From assembly GCA_902806105.1 (NCBI GenBank), contig CADCVI010000103.1, positions 1-10,039 on the forward strand: DNA of 10,039 bases, read 5' to 3'. The stretch comes from an uncultured Rubrobacteraceae bacterium. Its GTDB lineage: Bacteria; Actinomycetota; Rubrobacteria; Rubrobacterales; Rubrobacteraceae. Shown here one piece after another: positions 7,140 through 10,039 of the stretch. The translations under genes were made by a program, and so were the position numbers. The notes beneath the pieces were generated by a model. It searched no databases. It was not told the DNA's origin and was given only the letters and a program-made list of their open reading frames with translations. Within the stretch, counting starts at the first letter, position 1. Every line of letters begins with the position of its first letter.

Positions 7140-8063
7140 ATGGAAGAGCTACTCGCAACCCTCGGCGCCGTCCTCGCCTCCACGATCCGAAACGCCACGC
7201 CCCTGATCTTCGCCGCCATGGGCGGCATGTTCAGCGAGCGGGGCGGGGTGGTGAACATCGGCCTCGAAGGCCTCATGCTCATCTCCGCCTTCGCGGGCGT
7301 GGTGGGGTCCTTCTACTCCGGCAGCGCCGCGGTCGGCCTCCTTACCGCGCTCGGAGCGGGGCTCCTGTTCGCCCTGATCCACGCCGTCATGTGCATAACC
7401 TTCGAGGCCGACCAGATCATCTCGGGTACGGCTATCAACCTGCTCGCCCTCGGGGGCACGGGCTTCTTGATGGTCGAGTTTTTCGGATCCGGCGGCACCT
7501 CCCCGCGCGTGTCGAGCTTCGAGCCGATCTCGCTCCCCGGGCTCGCGGACATCCCGGTGATAGGCCCCGCGCTCTTCGGGCAGAGCCTCATCGTCTACCT
7601 GATGTACCTCCTCGTCCCCGTGACCTTTTTCGTGGTGTTCCGAACACCCTTCGGCCTGCGCCTGCGGGCCTCCGGCGAGGTCCCCGAGGCGGTGGATACG
7701 GCGGGGGTCAGCGTGACACGGATGCGCTACTACGGGGTCGCCCTCTCCGGCCTCCTCGCGGCCCTCGGCGGGGCGTACCTCTCGATGAGCCTGCTCTCCG
7801 CGTTCACCGAGAACATGACGGGCGGCCGCGGCTTTATAGCCCTTGCCGCCCTGATAGCCGGCCGCTGGAACCCGATCGGCGCCGCCGTCGCCGCCCTGAT
7901 CTTCGGCCTCGCCCAGGCCATCACGTTTCGCGTCGCCCAGGACGTCATACCCATCGAATTTATCCAGATGTTCCCCTACATCCTCACCATAGTCGTCCTC
8001 GTGGGCTTCGGCGGCCGGGCCATCGCCCCCTCGGCCCTCGGCAAGCCGTACCGCAAGGAGTAG
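7140..8063 (+). CDS. ABC importer permease, second subunit (YufQ/NupQ-like)
   Basis: Second membrane half of the channel, PF02653. The 307 residues carry the family mark SERGGVVNIGLEGLML at 32-47, a stretch of hydrophobic segments through residue 300, the cytosolic coupling region TPFGLRLRASGEVPEA around 176-193, and the conserved block FTENMTGGRGFIALAALIAGRWNP near 222-245, all normal for this subunit. Shorter than the first permease, as is usual for this pair. The ATG at 7140 lies four bases after the previous stop; the ribosome-binding site is poor (AGG only), so translation probably depends on coupling to the first permease. It is the last gene of the operon. No nucleoside-processing genes follow; instead the next gene is convergent. 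The spacer 8064-8107 contains only weak 5-base inverted repeats and no T-tract. Confidence 0.94.
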   Translation: MEELLATLGAVLASTIRNATPLIFAAMGGMFSERGGVVNIGLEGLMLISAFAGVVGSFYSGSAAVGLLTALGAGLLFALIHAVMCITFEADQIISGTAINLLALGGTGFLMVEFFGSGGTSPRVSSFEPISLPGLADIPVIGPALFGQSLIVYLMYLLVPVTFFVVFRTPFGLRLRASGEVPEAVDTAGVSVTRMRYYGVALSGLLAALGGAYLSMSLLSAFTENMTGGRGFIALAALIAGRWNPIGAAVAALIFGLAQAITFRVAQDVIPIEFIQMFPYILTIVVLVGFGGRAIAPSALGKPYRKE

Positions 8064-8107
8064 GTCCTGCCCCTACCGGCTCATCCGAGAACGCCCCGGA
8101 GCCCCTC

Positions 8108-8374
8108 CTAGAACCCGATCTTCTTGCTCTCCCCGGTCTCCTCGGGCCCTTCCTCCCGGGGCTGCCCGGACCCCAGGTACTCGACGCCGCCGACCAGCAT
8201 CCGGGGCTCGGTGTCGAGGCCGGCGGCGAGCTTGCGGATGGTGGTCGGATACGCCTTTCGCCGGCCAGTTTCGAGCTTCGAGATCGTGTCTCGCGCCACC
8301 CCACTCTTCTCCGCCAACTGCTCCTGGCTCATGATCGCCCGCCGACGCAGGTCCCTCAAATACGGAAGCTCCAA
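8108..8374 (-). CDS. Small XRE-family DNA-binding regulator
   Basis: The 88 residues consist of a five-helix HTH_3 (XRE/Cro-type) domain at about 5-61 and a short acidic/basic tail ending KKIGF. In the domain, MSQEQLAEKSG at 15-25 is helix 2 and the turn, ARDTISKLETGRRK at 27-40 contains the recognition helix, and TIRKLAAGLDTEP at 45-57 completes the fold. There is no partner domain, so it is a minimal dimeric regulator. The start is TTG at 8374, six bases after AGGAG, and is bounded by an in-frame TAG just upstream. An ATG five bases before the TTG is in another frame and stops after seven codons. It is divergent from clpP across a 102-base spacer holding a palindrome, so it may control itself and clpP. 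ClgR, the actinobacterial clp regulator, is also a small XRE protein; equivalence is only an idea here. Confidence 0.9.
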   Translation of the reverse strand: MELPYLRDLRRRAIMSQEQLAEKSGVARDTISKLETGRRKAYPTTIRKLAAGLDTEPRMLVGGVEYLGSGQPREEGPEETGESKKIGF

Positions 8375-8392
8375 GTCATTCTCCTAAAACAC

Positions 8393-8417
8393 TGCAAAAA
8401 CCTTGCACAAAAACCTT
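8393..8417. promoter_or_regulatory. Candidate operator: palindrome plus direct repeat between XRE gene and clpP
   Basis: Two structures overlap here. TGCAA-N5-TTGCA (8393-8407) is a perfect 5-base inverted repeat. CAAAAACCTT occurs at 8395-8404 and again at 8408-8417, a 10-base direct repeat with a 13-base period. The sequence is conspicuously A-rich in a GC-rich genome. It lies 19 bases before the XRE start and overlaps the likely clpP -35 box, so a protein bound here could act on both genes. The XRE protein is the natural candidate ligand. Confidence 0.55.
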
Positions 8418-8431
8418 ATGGATGCTACTTT
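8403..8431 (+). promoter_or_regulatory. Candidate clpP promoter
   Basis: TTGCAC (8403-8408) matches four of six bases of the -35 consensus and is followed after 17 bases by TACTTT (8426-8431), a weaker -10. TATAGA at 8438-8443 is an alternative -10 with a poorer -35. The -35 is the right arm of the TGCAA-N5-TTGCA palindrome. The leader to the ATG at 8477 would be about 40 bases. Confidence 0.4.
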
Positions 8432-8476
8432 CTGGAGTATAGACTGATGAAGGTCAGCGGAGAAGGAAGGTAGAAG

Positions 8477-9106
8477 ATGAGGCAGGATCCCCGTATGTTC
8501 ATCCCCAACGTGACGGAGCAGAGCCCGCGTGGCGAGCAGACGATGGACATCTACTCGCGGTTGTTGAAGGACAGGATCATCTTCCTCGGCACCCCGGTGA
8601 ACGATCAGGTGGCGAACGCCGTCATGGCGCAGCTTCTGCACCTGGATTCCGAGGACCCGGATCAGGACATCAACATCTACATCAACTCGCCGGGCGGGAG
8701 CGTCTACGCGGGTATGGCGATCTACGACACGATGCAGTTCGTCTCGTGCGACGTGGCGACGACGGCGCTCGGGATGGCCGCCTCGATGGGCGCGTTCCTG
8801 CTCGCGGCGGGGACGAAGGGCAAGCGGAGCGCGCTGCCGAACACGCGGATACTCCTGCACCAGCCGAGCATCGGCGGGGGGCTCGGGGGCCAGGTCTCGG
8901 ACGTGGAGATACACGCCCGGGAGCTCATGCACACCAAGCGGCGCCTCAACGAGATCCTGGCGTCCATGACGGGCCAGCCGTTCGAGAAGATCGAGCAGGA
9001 CACCGACCGGGACTACATGCTCGGGGCCCAGGCGGCCGTCGAGTACGGCGTGATCGACCAGGTCGTGAACCGCCCCGGGGAGGGCGCCACGACGCAGGGC
9101 GGGTAG
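8477..9106 (+). CDS. clpP: ATP-dependent Clp protease proteolytic subunit
   Basis: Barrel-forming serine protease that degrades unfolded substrates fed by an AAA+ unfoldase such as ClpX or ClpC. At 209 residues the length is normal. The catalytic triad is complete: Ser103 in [10 protein letters not shown], His128 in LLHQPS, and Asp179 in DTDRDY, the Asp position assigned by alignment from memory to E. coli Asp171 (mature numbering). The oligomerisation and axial-loop region [15 protein letters not shown] at 7-21, YINSPGG at 68-74 and IYDTMQF at 82-88 are typical. The first residues are probably a cleaved propeptide. Between His128 and the SDVEIHA helix the loop is two residues longer than in E. 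coli and resembles actinobacterial ClpP2. ATG at 8477 is preceded by GGAAGG at 8465-8470. No clpX, tig or second clpP adjoins it; an XRE regulator is divergent and a 137-residue unknown follows 29 bases later. Confidence 0.97.
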   Translation: MRQDPRMFIPNVTEQSPRGEQTMDIYSRLLKDRIIFLGTPVNDQVANAVMAQLLHLDSEDPDQDINIYINSPGGSVYAGMAIYDTMQFVSCDVATTALGMAASMGAFLLAAGTKGKRSALPNTRILLHQPSIGGGLGGQVSDVEIHARELMHTKRRLNEILASMTGQPFEKIEQDTDRDYMLGAQAAVEYGVIDQVVNRPGEGATTQGG

Positions 9107-9117
9107 GGAGCCCGCCC
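9097..9117 (+). terminator. GC-rich hairpin at the clpP stop codon
   Basis: GGGCGGG (9097-9103) and CCCGCCC (9111-9117) form a perfect 7-base stem with a 7-base loop that contains the clpP stop. No T-tract follows, so it may slow or partly end transcription, protect the clpP message 3' end, or occlude the start of the next gene, rather than act as a full terminator. Confidence 0.35.
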
Positions 9118-9135
9118 GCAAGGGCCTGTCGCCTC

Positions 9136-9549
9136 GTGGGCGCCGTCTACGACTACATCCATCAGGGCGGTTGCTACCGCTACGGGGTCGGCTGGTGCCG
9201 AATCAGGATCTACGGGGGAGAGGATGGAGACGCCCCCGTGGTCCTGTGCACGGATCTTCCGGAGGGCCGCGGCGAGAAGATGGCCGAGCGCCTCGCCGCC
9301 GAGGTGGTCCGGGACCGCTTCGGCGACGGCCTCCCGGACCTGCCGCGCCCGCTGCTCTGGATCGAGCACCGCCCCTCCCGCAGGAACCGTGGACCCGGCA
9401 GGTACCAACTCCTGACTTTTCCGACCTACAAGCCCCGCCTCGAAGGGGTCGGCTTCGTGCGACGCGTCACGCTGGGCGCCCCGAGCCGCGAGCCCCTGAC
9501 GCCCCGGGAAGTAACCGTGTTGACGGGCGAAGAAGACCCTAGCGCTTGA
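9136..9549 (+). CDS. Unknown 137-residue protein behind clpP
   Basis: I do not recognise a named family. The frame is open from within clpP, so the start must be chosen: GTG at 9136 gives MGAVYDYIHQGG, and AAGGG 11 bases upstream is a mediocre ribosome-binding site. Visible features: GVGWCRIRIYGGED at 17-30; a strand-like APVVLCTDLP at 33-42; a helix EKMAERLAAEVVRDRF at 47-62; PLLWIEHRP at 72-80; then a basic segment and LLTFPTYKP at 92-100. Three Cys are at 13, 21 and 38. No signal peptide or membrane helix, so probably a small cytosolic alpha/beta protein. Third-position G/C preference matches the neighbours and supports coding. It starts 29 bases after clpP on the same strand and may share its transcript, with the GC hairpin at the clpP stop between them. 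Confidence 0.7.
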   Translation: MGAVYDYIHQGGCYRYGVGWCRIRIYGGEDGDAPVVLCTDLPEGRGEKMAERLAAEVVRDRFGDGLPDLPRPLLWIEHRPSRRNRGPGRYQLLTFPTYKPRLEGVGFVRRVTLGAPSREPLTPREVTVLTGEEDPSA

Positions 9550-9553
9550 GCCC

Positions 9554-9647
9554 CCCGGACAGCCAATGTAGGTATCGCTGCCATGAGTTTCGGTCTGGCT
9601 CAAGAGGTCTCCTTCGCCCGGCAACTCCTAAATCGCCGCTGTCCGGG
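9554..9647. repeat. 94-base element bounded by a 10-base inverted repeat
   Basis: CCCGGACAGC (9554-9563) is the exact reverse complement of GCTGTCCGGG (9638-9647), with 74 bases between. The interior is less GC-rich than the genes and has smaller inverted repeats (for example GCCA/TGGC and TGAG/CTCA around 9580-9602). It lies between two plus-strand genes, upstream of the 66-residue protein. It could be a structured leader RNA, a processing site or a miniature insertion remnant; no target-site duplication is apparent. Confidence 0.45.
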
Positions 9648-9723
9648 ATGGTTGGGTCGCTTCCGGCAGGCTGATTCCGAAGTCGAATAGTAGGCAGCAT
9701 CGAGAAGTGGAGGAGGTGAAACC

Positions 9724-9924
9724 TTGAGCGGAGCCGAGGAGACGCGCACCGAGTATGGCATCAAGCAGGTCGGGGACCGCTATTATCCCGTTATCGTGGA
9801 TAAGGAAGCCGACGGGCACTATGAGATCAATAACCCGCTCACTGGCGGCTCCCTGAGCTACAAGTCCGCCGAGCAGGCAGAGGCTTATATAAAACGGGCC
9901 AGGCTGAGCGACGCTGGGGCTTAG
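9724..9924 (+). CDS. Small unknown protein, 66 residues, with very strong ribosome-binding site
   Basis: TTG at 9724 is preceded by GGAGGAGGTGA (9709-9719), the best ribosome-binding site in the window, which fixes the start and supports expression. The product is small, soluble and mixed alpha/beta: YGIKQVGDRYYPVIVD at 11-26 and GHYEINNPLTGG at 31-42 look like strands of a hairpin or half-barrel, and YKSAEQAEAYIKRARLSD at 46-63 is a helix. There are no Cys and no membrane segment. The pattern of two or three strands followed by a helix containing S-A-E-Q-A suggests a compact domain of the kind in which a residue run is presented and then a helix packs over it; I cannot name the family or function. 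The upstream 94-base inverted-repeat element may belong to its leader. No convincing terminator follows. Confidence 0.75.
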   Translation: MSGAEETRTEYGIKQVGDRYYPVIVDKEADGHYEINNPLTGGSLSYKSAEQAEAYIKRARLSDAGA

Positions 9925-9948
9925 ACTCTAGAATGGCTCCGGGATTCT

Positions 9949-9979
9949 TTGGCTGGAGACGGGTGATAGGGTGTATACA
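9949..9979 (+). promoter_or_regulatory. Weak promoter candidate before the right-edge gene
   Basis: TTGGCT (9949-9954) and TATACA (9974-9979) are separated by 19 bases, slightly long for a sigma-70-type promoter. TG directly precedes the -10. It would transcribe toward the start codon at 10021. Confidence 0.3.
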
Positions 9980-10020
9980 GCAGGCGGGACGGTCTCGGAG
10001 CTTCTAGTGGGCGGCAGGTG

Positions 10021-10039
10021 ATGAGAGTATCCGAAGCGA
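10021..10039 (+). CDS. Possible start of a further gene at the right edge
   Basis: ATG at 10021 opens a frame MRVSEA that leaves the window. AGGTG lies immediately before it, too close for an ideal ribosome-binding site, and a GTG at 10018 is an alternative start in the same frame. Proteins made of CBS domains often begin with a similar string, but six residues cannot support a family call. Confidence 0.25.

Noticed and set aside
8356..8379. Seven-codon minus-strand frame (MTWSFRI) overlapping the start of the XRE gene
   Set aside because: Its ATG is only two bases from GGAG, too close for good initiation; probably chance, though a decoy start is conceivable.
7391..8473. Plus-strand open frame of 360 codons over the second permease and the XRE gene
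   Set aside because: Out of frame with the recognisable permease and antisense to the HTH gene; composition is Arg/Pro-rich.
8746..9135. Upstream extension of the 137-residue gene into clpP
   Set aside because: The frame is open through clpP but its translation there is Arg/Gly-rich shadow sequence; only the part from about 9136 looks like protein.
9600..9630. Sequence recalling part of a SAM riboswitch core (CAAGAG ... CCCGGCAAC)
   Set aside because: The intervening helices and the P1 partner of the family are not present in the right order, and the downstream gene gives no metabolic support.
1..10039. CRISPR arrays, insertion sequences, phage genes, toxin-antitoxin or defence modules
   Set aside because: No periodic repeats, transposase, integrase or recognised defence domains were seen on either strand; the lone XRE protein has no paired toxin gene.

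Overview
This is a high-GC bacterial window with densely packed genes and many non-ATG starts. Of the fourteen CDS calls below, five start with TTG and three with GTG. The gene content fits a deep-branching actinomycete of the Rubrobacter type: a BMP-type ABC importer, a DUF2225 zinc-ribbon protein, a YbdK-like ligase, and a ClpP whose His-loop recalls actinobacterial ClpP2. The taxonomic guess comes from composition and family resemblance only; no rRNA or tRNA gene is visible.

Layout. 1-381 (minus): N-terminal part of a YbdK/GCS2 carboxylate-amine ligase that runs off the left edge. 382-1047: a 666-base stretch with no gene I can support. 1048-1917 (minus): a two-helix membrane protein of unknown function. 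2028-2207 (plus): a 59-residue single-helix membrane protein. 2262-2930 (minus): DUF2225 protein. 3074-3277 (plus): a small unknown helical protein, divergent from the DUF2225 gene. 3395-8063 (plus): a four-gene ABC importer operon made of a BMP/PnrA-like lipoprotein, a double-NBD ATPase and two permeases. 8108-8374 (minus): a small XRE repressor-type protein, convergent with the importer and divergent from clpP. 8477-9106 (plus): clpP with a full Ser-His-Asp triad. 9136-9549 (plus): a 137-residue unknown protein just behind clpP. 9554-9647: a long-range inverted repeat. 9724-9924 (plus): a 66-residue unknown protein with a very strong ribosome-binding site. A further gene may begin at 10021.

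How the genes work together. The importer genes are spaced by 4 bases, overlap by 4 bases, and are spaced by 4 bases again, so they are almost certainly one transcript. It would carry a nucleoside-type substrate across the membrane: the lipoprotein captures it, the two different permeases form the channel, and the tandem ATPase drives transport. A TATAAT box with an inverted repeat directly abutting it lies upstream of the lipoprotein gene and is a good operator candidate. The XRE gene and clpP share a 102-base divergent spacer. That spacer holds a TGCAA-N5-TTGCA palindrome and a 10-base direct repeat overlapping the likely clpP -35 box, which suggests local control of the protease gene by the XRE protein.

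No clearly new multi-gene system is visible. The best candidate for something undescribed is the XRE / clpP / 137-residue-protein locus, followed by the small conserved-looking proteins.
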